From Ypsolopha sequella (taxonomy: Eukaryota > Arthropoda > Insecta > Lepidoptera > Ypsolophidae): a DNA stretch of 64,000 bases. The stretch's first letter is position 1. Each line of letters begins with the position of its first letter. The stretch is taken from positions 12,170,001 to 12,234,000 of the forward strand of contig OW204000.1 of NCBI GenBank assembly GCA_934047225.1. Direction: 5' to 3'. The position numbers and the translations under genes were made by a program. Positions 20,696-32,852 of this stretch are shown here, piece by piece. A model generated the notes under the pieces. The model was not told where the DNA came from. It ran no database searches and saw nothing but the letters and a program-made list of their open reading frames with translations.

Positions 20696-21127
20696 GTCAA
20701 ATATTTTTACTGCCCGCCACTCTTTCATTCTAAATTATAATTATTTAAAAAAATACGCAGCTCCTTTGGTAGTAAAATAGCAATAACTTTTTTTTCAAAA
20801 GTAATACACAGAAATTGCCAGATCATTTGAAAAACAATATTTGATGAGCCGTTATTTAAGACAATTTGCAACATAGGACATTTTTTTTCAGGGTGTGTTA
20901 TCGAACTAACCTAATTACAAAAAATTGCTCATAAATTGGGTTTTTATTTTTCTTCCTGATGTAACAGCATTTCAAGGTTTATTTTTGACTTTATCAATAG
21001 CATGACTATTCAGAGTTGCGCAACAAAAATTTTATTCTTAGAATTTAGAACTGGTTAGCTTTGACTCTCAAAAATCTATTCGAATTTATAAAAAGTACCA
21101 TCAACTCGAAGACTATCTACTTTTTGC
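20696..21127. other. No recognisable feature
   Basis: AT-rich, nothing supported. Confidence 0.4.
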
Positions 21128-22107
21128 TGAGGTCATAATTTGATATTCTGGTCAGTCATGAGCTGGCCTACCAGCCTTCCAAGGGAAAGCGTTGACTTTT
21201 GGGACACCTGTTTACCCTTGGGATAAATCGCCAAGTGTTTAAAATATAGAAATTTATTGGTATCATAGTTTGAAATGTTCAGGTCCCTTTACGCAAAATG
21301 AAAAAACAAAACTCTTTTAGGATTAATTTGTTGTCCCTATGTTTGTCTGTTTGTCCGTTTGTCTAGGCAATTTTTCTGGGTTAAATCAATAAATGCTAAT
21401 ATTTACAGCCCTGTAAAATATACATATTATAACGTTTTTATGGCCTTTTGTTTAACTTTTTCATACAAATTTTCTCCTTATGAAAATATAGAGATCAACA
21501 CTTCACATAATATTTTGCATTTGAAAGAAAGCACAGAAAGGAACTGTAGAACAAATAATGTAAAAAATATAAAACCATATCTTTCTATTCTAAAGGGATT
21601 AATAATTTACTGTTTGTTGAGGTCATAATTTGATATTCTGGTCAGTCATGAGCTGGCCTACCAGCCTTCCAAGGGAAAGCGTTGACTTTTGGGACACCTG
21701 TTTACCCTTGGGATAAATCGCCAAGTGTTTAAAATATAGAAATTTATTGGTATCATAGTTTGAAATGTTCAGGTCCCTTTACGCAAAATGAAAAAACAAA
21801 ACTCTTTTAGGATTAATTTGTTGTCCCTATGTTTGTCTGTTTGTCCGTTTGTCTAGGCAATTTTTCTGGGTTAAATCAATAAATGCTAATATTTACAGCC
21901 CTGTAAAATATACATATTATAACGTTTTTATGGCCTTTTGTTTAACTTTTTCATACAAATTTTCTCCTTATGAAAATATAGAGATCAACACTTCACATAA
22001 TATTTTGCATTTGAAAGAAAGCACAGAAAGGAACTGTAGAACAAATAATGTAAAAAATATAAAACCATATCTTTCTATTCTAAAGGGATTAATAATTTAC
22101 TGTTTGT
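21128..22107. repeat. 490-bp tandem duplication, two copies
   Basis: 21,128-21,617 and 21,618-22,107 appear identical base for base where I compared them, including an 88-residue frame present in each. The unit belongs to the left arm of a larger foldback whose right arm is at 22,905-23,475. Identity implies very recent origin, or an assembly duplication. Confidence 0.9.
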
Positions 22108-22204
22108 TCAATGTGGCGATAGCTTTGTTTATTTTTTTTTTTCTTTGTTACAAAGATAACAAATATTTTCATACAAGGTTTTCCTTAAGGGCCATTTCTC
22201 CGAA

Positions 22205-22430
22205 TTTGTAACAAAATATTAAGAAATAATTATAACGGTAAAGTACAACTTTTAGCTAAGACAATTTATTGTTAAAAGTTTGCTAAATGCATAAACATAT
22301 TTTAATGATATTATGGTATCTTTAAAATAATTGGGTTTTCCATAAGCGTGATATCAGATTATTTTAGAAATTTACGGCTGGTATCACGACGACGGATAAG
22401 CCAATTATTTTATTACTATTGTAATATAAT
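22205..22430 (+). repeat. Dispersed repeat E, copy 1
   Basis: GTAACAAAATATTAAGAAAT, AATTATAACGG, TAGCTAAGAC and TTTGCTAAATGCATAAACAT also occur at 35,156-35,390 and, inverted, at 39,827-39,890. Contains an internal imperfect palindrome (GGTATCACG..CGTGATATC). Confidence 0.7.
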
Positions 22431-22624
22431 TAAAAATATTTTAATGCATACAGCAGACTTTTAACTAAAAGTTGTATTTTTACTTACTGAAATTGTATTT
22501 CTCATCAAGAGTGCAAGATGACAAGATATTCAAAATAAGTTAATTGAATTTGTGAAATGGTTTCAGGTCAAAACAGTTTTCCATGAAACGGTAATTTTTT
22601 ATACTTAGCAAAGTGTGTGAACTT

Positions 22625-22925
22625 AGTCATCTTAACATGAACGACGCCTGTATTTCTCTCTTTTTTATTTCCAGTATAGATAAAAATATACAACTTGTTA
22701 AACTTTGTGTAAAAACGAGGCAATATTGACGATATCCTGACAGCTACTGTGATGGTGTTTTATCAAATTTTGCTTTTTGGGCTGTACAGAGACGTAGTTA
22801 GATGTCACTAGAATATACTCATGAAAAAAGATATGAAGAAAATAAGCTGTAGACTTCACATTCGGTTTATACCTATTGTATGAATTTTAAGAAAAATACA
22901 GGGGTAAAGGGACCTCTTAAGGAAA
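22625..22925 (+). repeat. Dispersed repeat F, copy 1
   Basis: ACATGAACGACGCCTGTATT through GACGTAGTTAGATGTC to CTTCACATTCGG recurs at 50,565-50,862 in the same orientation with about 10 percent difference. Non-coding. Confidence 0.75.
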
Positions 22926-23475
22926 ACCTTGTATTAAACTATTTGTTACCTTAGTAAAAAATAATTCAAGGAAAAAATAAACAAAGCTATCGCCACATTG
23001 AACAGTAGATAATTAATCCCTTTAGAATAGAACAACATGGTTTTCATATTTTTTACATTATTTGTTCAACAATTCCTTTCTGTGTTGACTTTTAAATGCA
23101 AAATATTATCTCAAGTGTTCATCCCTACATTTTCATAGTGAGAAAATTTGTATGAAAAACGTAAAAAAAAAACGTAAAAACCTAAAACGTAATATAAATA
23201 AAAACGTCAAAAGTATGTTTTTACAGCTCTATAGAGGGCCGTTTTTATTGGTATTTATTAATTTTACCCAGAAAAAATTGTCTAGACAAACGGACAGACA
23301 GACAAACATAGGGATAACAAATTAATCCTAAAAGAGTTTCATTGTTTTCATTTTGCGTAACAGAACCTGAACATGTACCGACAGGATTATCTACGATCTA
23401 ATAATTTTGCCATGCACTGTAAATATTTCAAAATAAATTTCTATATTTTAAATGCTTGGCGATTTATCCCAAGTA

Positions 23476-24519
23476 AGTGTACCTACATAATTTGCAAAAA
23501 ACTTCACTTATTGGACCTGAAATGGTGAGCCAATACTAGAGGGTAATTTCACGAAAAGGTCATTGACCTTTGTTACAGATCTCAGTAAGTATAAGTAAAT
23601 TAATTTGGGTTTCAATAACGATCAAAATTATTCTTTTAGAGTAACATATATTATTTTCCCGCATAAAAGTATGAATTCATTCCAAATTCATTCAGTTTTG
23701 TTGTTATGACTATGGCACGATGTAGCTAAATCACTCATACGCATATTTTGTTGAGTTTTTAACGGCAGGAATATGATGCTCCTCGAAATATTACTTTATA
23801 AAATTAATTTCAATGTGTTTTGAAGTAGTTTTGGGAGATATTTATAGCTTGCAAAAAAGGGCACAGGTTCCACGTCTTACGGGCGCCAACGCTAGGCGTA
23901 GACTGACAATATCTTGCTGCCGCTGACTGCATCAGTGGATTTACGTATTTTTGGAAAAAGGGGGTGCTTTTTTTGACCCGAATAACGTGGTATTTGGAAA
24001 ATGAATAGATATCATTCACACTAATTTTATTAAAAAAAAACCAACAAAATCGCGAAAGCGATACCTGAAACAAAATCGATAAGAAGTGTGCAATAGAGGG
24101 TTACAAAAAAATTCATTGACAGTACAAATATGAATCGATTAACGTGGTTTGTGGAAAATGAATACCTTAAAGTTCAACCAAAAACATGTATTTTTTTTTA
24201 TGGCTATACGTAACCTGATTATTGCAACAAAATCATCCGAAAGCTGACATTTTATTTCTGTTTGTATTTTCGTTCCCCATAAGTACAAAATTACTTTTTT
24301 TTGTTGTTCTGCAATGTTCATACAATTCGGTAATGTAAATGTTATATGCAGGCTGTTAAGATGAAGTTGCGGAAGCCGGAAACTGGCGATAGAACTCGTC
24401 CATACAAACTACATTTCGTGAAAAAAAATTGGGAAATCGAGAAAAAAATAGCAGTTGTCTCATACACTTTGGTCGGGTAGCTACGTTATTCTTCTATGAA
24501 ACCGTTTTTTTTTCACGGT
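23476..24519. other. No recognisable gene
   Basis: A weak direct similarity links 23,990-24,010 and 24,150-24,170 (AACGTGGTATTTGGAAAATGA). Nothing else seen. Confidence 0.5.
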
Positions 24520-24654
24520 TCGAGGGTTTGCTCTATAGTAAAAATATGGACGAGTACTACAACCAGTATAATGAAAAAAACATGAAAAATCGAGCAAGGT
24601 AGCAACTTACCGCGTTCTGGACCAATACAAAATCTGCCAAAAGAATACACCTAT

Positions 24655-24947
24655 AATACGAGTATATACAACGTGTAACAGAAAGGTGTAACCATATTTG
24701 AAGAACTTATTCAGTCAATGGTATAGAACAACTTTTACTATGGAGCCAACCCTGAAATCTCAAAAAAAAATCTGCCCTTCCATACATATCGGCCGAGCAG
24801 CATTGCATTTTTCTATGAAAAAGTAAATTTCTTTTTCGAGATAGAGGGTTTGTTCCATAGTAAAAGTTGTTCTATTACCATTGACTGAAGAAGCTCTTCA
24901 AATAAAATATGGTTACACCTTTTTGTTACACGTTGTATACTTTTCAG
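24655..24947. mobile_element. Foldback MITE (AACGTGTAACAG family)
   Basis: Left arm ATACAACGTGTAACAGAAAG..CAACTTTTACTATGG (24,663-24,743) and right arm CCATAGTAAAAGTTG..TGTTACACGTTGTAT (24,852-24,945). Single arms survive at 7,064-7,171 and 63,824-63,911. Non-coding. Confidence 0.8.
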
Positions 24948-25490
24948 ACATAAAATATCACAATTTCATGGTTTAAAATAAATAAGAATAGAGACGAAAT
25001 TGGGATAAGCCAATTGGTAAGGTGAATTTAATAGCAAAGGAAAATAGATTTAAGTTCGTGTTGCATTGTTCTTTCTTTTTTTTGTATCCTAATCTAAATC
25101 AAACCCAAAAAAAGGATTTGTACATAACTTGGTGCATAATTGTCTGAACAGTGAGGTCCTCATCCTCAAATAACTATAATATATATCCTCGTTATAATAA
25201 GTATAATAGCCAATTCAACATCAGTATCAGTATTTGTAACCCTCAAATGCAGCAATACATCAACGTCAAGCCTGCGACAGTTCTCTCAGAAAACTTCCCA
25301 TAGATAAACGAGCTCAAGTAACCCTAAATTATGGGTATTTAAGGCCACTCAAAGGAGGCTTATACAGTTGAATTTTCTAGAGCAATCGATTTGTTTGGTT
25401 TGTTTTTATTTTTATTATTTCTTATTTAGCGGAATTTTAGTCAATTTGATTCAAAGTTTCATCATTCTTCTTCTTCGTGTGGAAACTAAA
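24948..25490. other. No recognisable feature
   Basis: AT-rich, nothing supported. Confidence 0.5.
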
Positions 25491-25830
25491 TTAAATTAAA
25501 TATTTCCAGTAAGAAGCTACTGTAATAGCTTTGTCATTAGCCTGCATCAGGTCTAAGTGAGTGCAGGAAGCCGGACACAGTGGGCACGACATGAAATGGA
25601 CTGTCGTTTGTGGAACACCACATAGACAGTTCATGCTAGCATTTTCGGCGGAAATTCCCCAGCGTTTAAGGTTGTTCTTGGACCGGCCGACACGAGATCT
25701 TAGACGATTCAAGGATTTCCATACTAGCCATTCCTGATCGTGATCCGGTGGGAGATGTTCTGCGGGTTTTCCCCAGTCAGGGCTCCAGACTTTGCTGAGG
25801 CGCTTGATCCCAAAGAGTCTCAGTAGGCGT
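25491..25830 (-). pseudogene. C-terminal zinc-knuckle end of a non-LTR retrotransposon ORF2
   Basis: The minus-strand frame reads LNRLRSRVGRSKNNLKRWGI then CLCGVPQTTVHFMSCP. The R-x-G-V-G-R-x-x-x-N-x-x-x-W-G block followed by C-x-C-G-x-x-x-Q-T-x-x-H is the usual carboxy end of R1/Jockey-type ORF2 proteins. An upstream continuation with DHDQEWLVWKSLN is in frame. Only the last 110 residues remain; the 3' untranslated part extends to about 25,440. Unlike the fragment at 10,679, this one keeps its 3' end and lost its 5' end, the normal truncation pattern. Confidence 0.75.
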
Positions 25831-26309
25831 CAAAAACAGGGCACAAAATATAAACAAGCAGTAAGAACACACACTACACTACAATAAAATTACAAAAAAG
25901 AAATGAGAATATTTAAAATTAAAACGTTAAGCTACAAACTAAACTTATCTTACTAAATCCTAAGAATAATAAACTAAACCTATCCTAACCGAGCAAGTAA
26001 ATGAAAGCTACACAAAACCTAACTAACTAACTACTGATTTTGTTACAAAAATATTTAAAAAATTTACATTTGAACATGGAAAAAGATTGATGGAATACAT
26101 CTAAATCAGAGAAATTCATTTAAATTGTTATATTACCACATAATCAATGTCATTGGCAATTCATATCTGAATGGCTCCTATTTGAATTTTTGCATTTAAA
26201 TTTTTTCCTAATGAATTTCGGCACAGTTACATGGTAATCTAATCGAACCATGGCTTATGTATCTCGCATGTGTAAATTGATTTTTTCTTTCTTCTAAATT
26301 TATTACTGA
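25831..26309. other. No recognisable feature
   Basis: AC-rich then AT-rich sequence, nothing supported. Confidence 0.5.
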
Positions 26310-26528
26310 GTTTTCTTTTTCTTTTTTTCACATGGACAGGGATTCCTCTGCGTGTTTCTGGTGGTCGGTCAATGTTATTGGCGTCTCCCTCTCAAAATAT
26401 ACGTTTTAGTCGGAATGGAACGGTTAGTCTTGTTGTCAGTGTGCGCGGACGGATCCTTTTCGGACTAAAATAGTTGTTTAATTTACTGTCGTCAAAAAAA
26501 TGACAACATGGTATTCTTACTTCTGAAT
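26310..26528 (-). repeat. Dispersed repeat C, copy 2
   Basis: Inverted, diverged partner of 15,797-16,020 (GTGTGCGCGGACGGATCC, TTGTTTAATTTACTG, CTGCGTGTTTCTGGTGG). Confidence 0.65.
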
Positions 26529-27159
26529 ATAATGTTATTCTTTCATTGCTTGACGTCATCAAAGATAACATGCCAATGCCAATACCCAGAGATGCGAGAA
26601 GTTTCGCTATAAATAAGGATTTCCATTTTTACGGAACCGTAAGACTGTTGCATTACATTTCTGGGAATATCATGTTATTATTATTATCTCAGCAACAATC
26701 AGACGACAAAGAAAGACTCTCGTCACGTCACGCGTCGCCAGTAGCATAGCGGAGGTGCGGTCACTTTACTGTTTCATTTGCATTTTATTATTATTTATTA
26801 AACAATGCCCTATCCATTATCTATCAGTCACGTGTTATGAAACTTAAACCAAACATGTATTGATCTTACCAAACAACTTTTGTCCTGTGATTAACGATAT
26901 TACGAAACAAAACACTTTCAGTGTGATCAGTAGAACAAGTAGTTTATGACTTTACGTGTTATAATATATATAATTTTCGGCTTTTAAATGCCTTATTTAA
27001 TTTTTACCTGAGGATGCAACTTGCAAGCAACCCATCAGCTATTTATGCATGAAATGTTTTTCACGTTAATGTTACGCAGCTGACAACATTTTAAATATTA
27101 TCCTTATTTCACGTTGACAGTCCGTACGTATCTAAAAATTAATAAATATTTCGTCACGA
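26529..27159. other. No recognisable feature
   Basis: A 67-codon plus-strand frame at 26,546 has no recognisable motif; otherwise AT-rich. Confidence 0.45.
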
Positions 27160-27700
27160 CATGAATCCCCGTGGGGGTATCAGAGGTGTTCCGAATGTGA
27201 ACTGTAAATTGCAAGTCACAGTCAACACTCGGTACCAACCAACGTGATGGGTGATGTATGTATGTAACTACTTTATTGCATAAAATAAATTTACAATGCA
27301 CAAAGGCGAACTTAATGCTAATTAGCATTCTCTGCCAGTGATGGTGATTTGCAAAGTTTGTGAGGGTAGTGCCAGATAAATTGATTACTATAATCAATTT
27401 GACAAAGAAATCATATTTTCATAGATACTATAAATATTAAAATCCAATTAGAGTTAAATAATTATGGGTGATGAGCCTTATCGCCGTTCTTCGGGCACAA
27501 ATACACGCTTTTTAGGGCATGCAGGTTTCCTTACGATGTTTTCGTTCACAGTTCACCGAGTGATAAGTATTAGGGACCACAAATACTATGCACATACATT
27601 CCAAAAAACTCATTGGTGCATGCCCGACCAGGGATCGAACCTGGATCTCAAGATTGAGAGGCCAGCGTTCTACCCTATGCTACCGCCGCTATTGTCCGTA
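27160..27700 (-). mobile_element. tRNA-derived SINE interrupted by a LINE tail
   Basis: SINE sequence occupies 27,160-27,256 and 27,464-27,700. The tRNA-like half has GGTTCGATCCCTGGTCGGGC on the minus strand, a better B box than the copy at 1,860. The insertion at 27,257-27,463 is flanked by a 10-bp direct repeat, ATGGGTGATG. Confidence 0.8.
27257..27463 (-). mobile_element. LINE 3' tail inserted in the SINE
   Basis: Minus strand shows GCATTAAGTTCGCCTTTGTG and CATTGTAAATTTATTTTATG then CAATAAAG, a polyadenylation-signal-bearing LINE 3' end common in Lepidoptera. Target duplication ATGGGTGATG at 27,247-27,256 and 27,464-27,473. Confidence 0.75.
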
Positions 27701-29935
27701 TCTAGTATGTAATAAATGAAAAAAGTAGTATTCTAGAGCCCAAAGAGAATTTTCATAACATTCCAACACGACTTAAAAAGAATGTTGAATGTTTTTTATG
27801 AAATTAAAATATAATGCCATTGCATCGACACACTTTACCTACATGCGGTAAGGATGAGTCGCCGGGTAGACGGACGAACTAATTGCAGGGTCGTCGCGTC
27901 ACGTCGCCAGAGCTGATAATCCTCACAGACGTCGACCTCCGGAGATAAGAGCTAATGGCTCTACACTCAAATTTTACTTTGCTACCTTGTCTATTGTCTA
28001 TGTCACATCAGTATTCATGGTACAAAATCGCGACAACATGAAGTGGACAAAATGAAATGAAAAAAATATGTTGTACCCACCAATTCACCTTGCTCACGCA
28101 GATTTCAGCTGCGACACGTAACAACTATTCCAGATTGAAATGCATCTCAGCGTGCACGAAGTCTACCAGATTGTATGAAAACTGCAAGACGGGCTACTAA
28201 AATTTCGGTCGAATTTGCAAGAATACGAGACTGTATAGATAGAGCGAGCAAGCGCCTGATGAACGTACGTAGGCGAACTTTACCGAACGATCAGTCCGGT
28301 GGTGACCGCGGGTGGGGCGGCACGTGCGGCGCGCGCTTGTTGCGCCTCGCGATTATCATTGTTATTGCAATGTGCACCATTGTTCAAATCCATCCCAGCT
28401 CAATCAATATTTTAGTGAAATTGCAAGGCCTATGTTACACATTTCTTACCTGCCAGTGCAAAATAGGTTGACAATAGTGATTTATACCTATGTAGGTACT
28501 TATAGTACCGGTGACTTATTGACAAGTGAAACTCTAATCGTTTAATTTATCAGTTGGTGGATCGTGTATATTCTTAAGTATTCAACATTGTGAGAACGTG
28601 GTCTTTGTTATAAAGTAAAGCATACAAATCGATATTCGAGGGAATACCCAGAAACCAGTTGCCAACATCTCTTGCTGTTTGGTTTATAACTCGGTTGTAT
28701 ATTGATTGGAATCCTACCTCTTCTGGGATCACTGGAAAGTGACAATTTGTTACGGTAAGACAACAACAATATCATCTCACCATTAACCTTTTGCAGGTAC
28801 CAACAAGATGATTAAAAACAATAATAAATATAAAACCATTAACATGGTCCTAGTAACTGAGGATACTTTTAAAAAGACTTCTTTAGTCTGCTTTGTTAAA
28901 TGATAGAAAAGGCTTGACCTACTTGCAAAATAAAATAACCCTTTAGTTACGACTGAGTTACAAGAAGATAAAACAGAAGAATCATCCTTATTGCCTGGTA
29001 ATAATACTCAAACATAAATAGCATCGAAGAAAACCCAAGGACTGAGTACAGAAATGAACAAAAACAAACGGTCTCAGCTTAGCGTAGCTAATTCAGTGAC
29101 CTGCCCAACAAGCATTTTTAAGATGCGTAAAGAAAGAACACACTTGAAAACTTAAATAATATCGAAGGTCAGAGTGTCGATAAGGAAAATTTTCTAAGTC
29201 TTTTTCCCATAGTGCCTCCTTTTCTACACCCCAACCATATCGAACAGATATAATGAATTCATCAATCTGGCAAGTGCATTTACCGATATTGAGCAATAAA
29301 ATGTAGATTGTTATTTGTTTTTTAAATATGTCCTATATAGCTACTGAAGCTTTCCATAAGATTTATAAAATAAATTTTAAACTTTTTTTATACTGTATAA
29401 TACCTATAGGTAAACGATATATGGGCCTGAACCTGAACCAATATCTACGATTTAACATACCTATTATACACAATAAAATTATGTTTGTCCAATTATAAAT
29501 ACAAAGTACCTAACTTTGCGCCATAACCAATCAAATTCCTTTTGGAATTAATACCAAACCTAATCCTTTAACACCCCAATTTCATAAGAGATACCCAAAT
29601 GTCGTTGGAGATACCTATTAATTTTTCGTCAGATTGCAGGTTTAATTATTCAGTTTTTAAGTGCTGATCTGGAAGCCTGTTATTGGTTCCCTTGACTGAA
29701 CTATTTTATCAAAAGCATTATCTTAATCCAAAACTACCTGCACGGCGCGGGAGGCTTAGTCATTCGAGCTTCGGTTTCAAATATAACAATGGGCTTTGAA
29801 CTGGGAATAAAGCAGGTGGTTCAATGGTGCATAGTCTTATAACTGCAATAATCTTCTGTCAAATCGAAATATAACACAACAAATGGTGTGAAAAGTAGAG
29901 TATGCTCCTCTGGAATAAAGCCTATCTTTGTTTTG
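27701..29935. other. No recognisable gene
   Basis: A GC-richer stretch at 28,140-28,350 holds a 98-codon frame (28,175) with an Arg-rich start and no domain I know. The rest is AT-rich. A host regulatory or intronic segment cannot be excluded. Confidence 0.45.
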
Positions 29936-30012
29936 GGCAGCTTGAACCCCTCGCTTTACTCAGGACTCTATATCTAGAGTCCCTCGTTACGCTCAGGGTT
30001 CAATATGCCGCC
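29936..30012. repeat. Hairpin of GAACCCCTCGC / GCTCAGGGTTC type
   Basis: GAACCCCTCGCTTTACTCAG GACTCTA pairs imperfectly with AGAGTCCCTCGTTACGCTCA GGGTTC around TATC, outermost GGGCAG/GCCGCCC. A small foldback. Confidence 0.6.
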
Positions 30013-31530
30013 CGTGACGTAAGACACTGCTTTATTCTCTTAGTGCATAATCTACTATATTGTTGTTCAAAAATATAGGTACAGGTATACATGTACAAAA
30101 TGTATACATATCGTGACTGCGAATAATAACTGGAAGGATGCTTACATCTGCTTTTCCAATTTAGCGAGCAAGTTATATTTGGAAGATGTATGCTTATAAA
30201 GGAGAAATCTGGTTGCGCAGTTGCAGAGCACACGCGAACAAAACAAAAAGGGCAAGGCAACCCGTTTCGCCACCTGGCAACCGCACGCACACACGCACAA
30301 TGTTACCCCGGGCAACGTCTCATCAGGCAGATTTGTATTGGTTGACTCATTATTGTAATTGGATACCTTGACGCCAAAAAATCTCATTGACTGCAAACTG
30401 TTGCAATCACTGATCGAAAAACTCTGTCAAATCAGATTTGCTTTGTCACTGAGATTTCATCCAAAATGGGAATTTATCCTTTAACGAGTAATACAATAAG
30501 ATTTTATTCAGACTCGTTTCAAATCAATCACACTTCCAATACATTTTGAAGATGGCACGGCACCCAATGAACTAGGTATTCCCTCTTATCTGACGTAAGA
30601 AAAGCCTTATATATTTGTGACGTCTTGATAGGTTTGATATACGTTTAAATAGAGTGTGCACATAATACCTATGTATAGAATAGGTAAAACCCTATCTATC
30701 ATAGCCCATGTTTGTTATTCCCATATAAGACAAAATAACAGTTTCATTTTCTATTTTGGTTCTTCACCTTGGGCTTTTTGTATGCAGTGATAAGTTTAGG
30801 CGCATACAAATCGCTTTTAAGATTATAAAACCTAAAATTTCTTAAGAAAAAGCCATTATTTATGGCGTCCCATATGATCTCCCTATGATATAACAGATTT
30901 AGATTTGTATTTAATATAATCCAAATTTATTCATTAAAATAATTTCTACTACACCAAAAAAAAAAACATAAAAGTGACCTTGCCTTCATCAGAATTGAGA
31001 GTTTTTATTGAGAAACTCCACGTATTGATGCGAATGAAATGACGTTGAATGAAAATATACGTCGAACAATCGATAACGCTGTATTGCAATCATTATACCT
31101 CTTAGTTACCTGACAGTCAATTATTCTTTTTACGATAGCTGTAGAGAAATCCTCTTTTGTACAATAAAGCGAGTCATGCACAGGCACAGACGAGCCAGTA
31201 TTGTATCTTTCTCATTCGTACATTATACATAACTCAAATGCACTTTCTATGAGGATGTAAGGGAAATAAAATAAAACTACACAAGCTCGACCATATAGGT
31301 ATAAACTTGTAAATTAAATTGTAGAAGCTTTTACTTCGTATCTTACTTTTATCAGCTATATATATATATCTTTTTTACATTTTCTCACTATTCATCAAAC
31401 TTACTACTATTATTCAATCAATAACACGTAAACAAATGGAATTCATGCAAATATTTGAAGCCAAACTTGTCTGTCACAGGCTCACAGCACATACTGTTTC
31501 AGAAACAGTATCAAAAGAAACTATTATGGA
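30013..31530. other. No recognisable feature
   Basis: Short overlapping frames at 30,000-30,400 lack motifs; otherwise AT-rich. Confidence 0.45.
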
Positions 31531-31785
31531 AATAAATGTCTATGTTTGAACACTTGGCGATTTATCCATCGCAAGGAGATATATAAATATATCATTGCAG
31601 TATAGAAAACGCAGAAAGAAAAGTAATTCTGAATGTGAGGAGTTCTGAACCGGGATTTGAACCCGGGACCTCTCGCTTTTTTCCCCGGTCCCGGGTTCGA
31701 ATCCCGGTTCAGAGCTCCTTACATCTAGATTTACTTTTCTTTCTACGTTTCTATACTGCAAATTGCAATGATATAATGTTAACTT
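31531..31785. mobile_element. Foldback element with tRNA T-arm core, copy 1
   Basis: Arms 31,592-31,673 and 31,687-31,769 pair (CATTGCAGTATAG..GAACCGGGATTTGAACCCGG / GGTCCCGGGTTCGAATCCCG). The inner part contains GGTTCGAATCCC, a perfect Pol III B box or tRNA T-arm, in both orientations. Left flank GGCGATTTATCCATCGCAAG is shared with the copy at 38,691. Confidence 0.8.
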
Positions 31786-32797
31786 GGTATCAAAAGACGT
31801 TTGTTTTGAAATATTTGTTAAGATACCAAAACATTAAATTGGGCTTATCCTGTAAAAGGGGAGGTTAAAGGTCGCATATTTGTCTCCTGATTCACCCCTT
31901 TTATATTTCGATGGTGTTCTGTTAGAAATTCCGATGCCACAAAATGATTCGTCAGTCTTTATAAACAAGTCGTGTCTTCAATCTTTTTGTTGCATTCTCA
32001 TCCACAAGAAATGTTTGATAAATACACTTTTTTTTAATACCTAATTAATTGATCATAATTATTTATTTAGAGATACTTGTACAAAACATTTTGTGATTCT
32101 ATCCCTGCTGTACTTCTCATTGTCCTATTATGAAACATGACGTAATCGGAAAAAAATTCTTAGTGGTTCTATAGAACATATTTTTATCAACATATCTTTC
32201 ACCTTCATGTCAAAGAAATTATCAACAAACTTAGTATGATAGAATTTTGACAGAACTCTAGGTCGGCCGCCATTTATAAAACTGTTCTTTATTGGTACGC
32301 GTTATACACTCGGGACAGTCATCATATTTATTTTAGCAACATAGATATCACTTACAAATTGTCAGATCTTTGTTTCAAGCAAACAACACGGAAAAATTGG
32401 AAATAAATTACATTCCCATTTTGCACCACTACGTCACAGAAGTGAGCTCAAGTGAAACGCTAGTTTAAAGGTCTGTAAAAAAAAACAAGAGAACATAGGC
32501 TCATTTTGTCTAATGACGATATGTACCATAAGACAAATGCGAAGTACCGTATTCTTGTCACTGAAACAAAAACAAAACATTCATAATCATCTTCGCATTT
32601 TGTTTGTGTTACGGATGAGTGTTACTAGGCTAGTGGTCATCACGTCTACCGTTGATATTTTAACGGGTTTGTGACCAGTCACCTACTTGTATAGAGTCGT
32701 TTTAGGTTCAATACCCATGCTAATCAGCATCATTGTTGACACTTTTCAAGTACCTGGTGCTTCAAGCATTTAGCTACAAAACAAGCATTGCAAGCAT
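31786..32797. other. No recognisable feature
   Basis: AT-rich, nothing supported. Confidence 0.45.
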
Positions 32798-32852
32798 TGT
32801 ATTTACTAAGCTACAGAACAAGCATTGCTTGTTTTGTAGCTTAGTAAATACA
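32798..32852. repeat. 27-bp palindrome with 1-base loop
   Basis: TGTATTTACTAAGCTACAG and AACAAGCA are followed after one base by the reverse complement with a single mismatch. TAGCTACAAAACAAGCATTG also occurs just upstream at 32,771, so the hairpin may have arisen by inverted local copying. Confidence 0.85.

Larger units (their letters stand above)
21700..23475. mobile_element. Foldback element, about 1.8 kb
   Basis: The sequence from GATAAATCGCCAAG (21,714) to AAGGTTTTCCTTAAG (22,190) recurs inverted and diverged from 22,905 to 23,475 (CAATGTGGCGATAGCTTTG against its complement near 22,985). The centre, 22,200-22,900, contains two further dispersed repeats. No transposase. Confidence 0.75.

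Noticed and set aside
27600..27695. tRNA gene on the minus strand
   Set aside because: A and B boxes are present but the surrounding 250 bp matches a dispersed SINE and the acceptor stem does not pair.
31640..31715. True tRNA gene with GGTTCGAATCCC
   Set aside because: The palindrome has a T-arm in both orientations but no D-arm, anticodon arm or closing acceptor stem.
32798..32852. MicroRNA precursor
   Set aside because: A 1-base loop and almost perfect pairing are unlike a microRNA hairpin.
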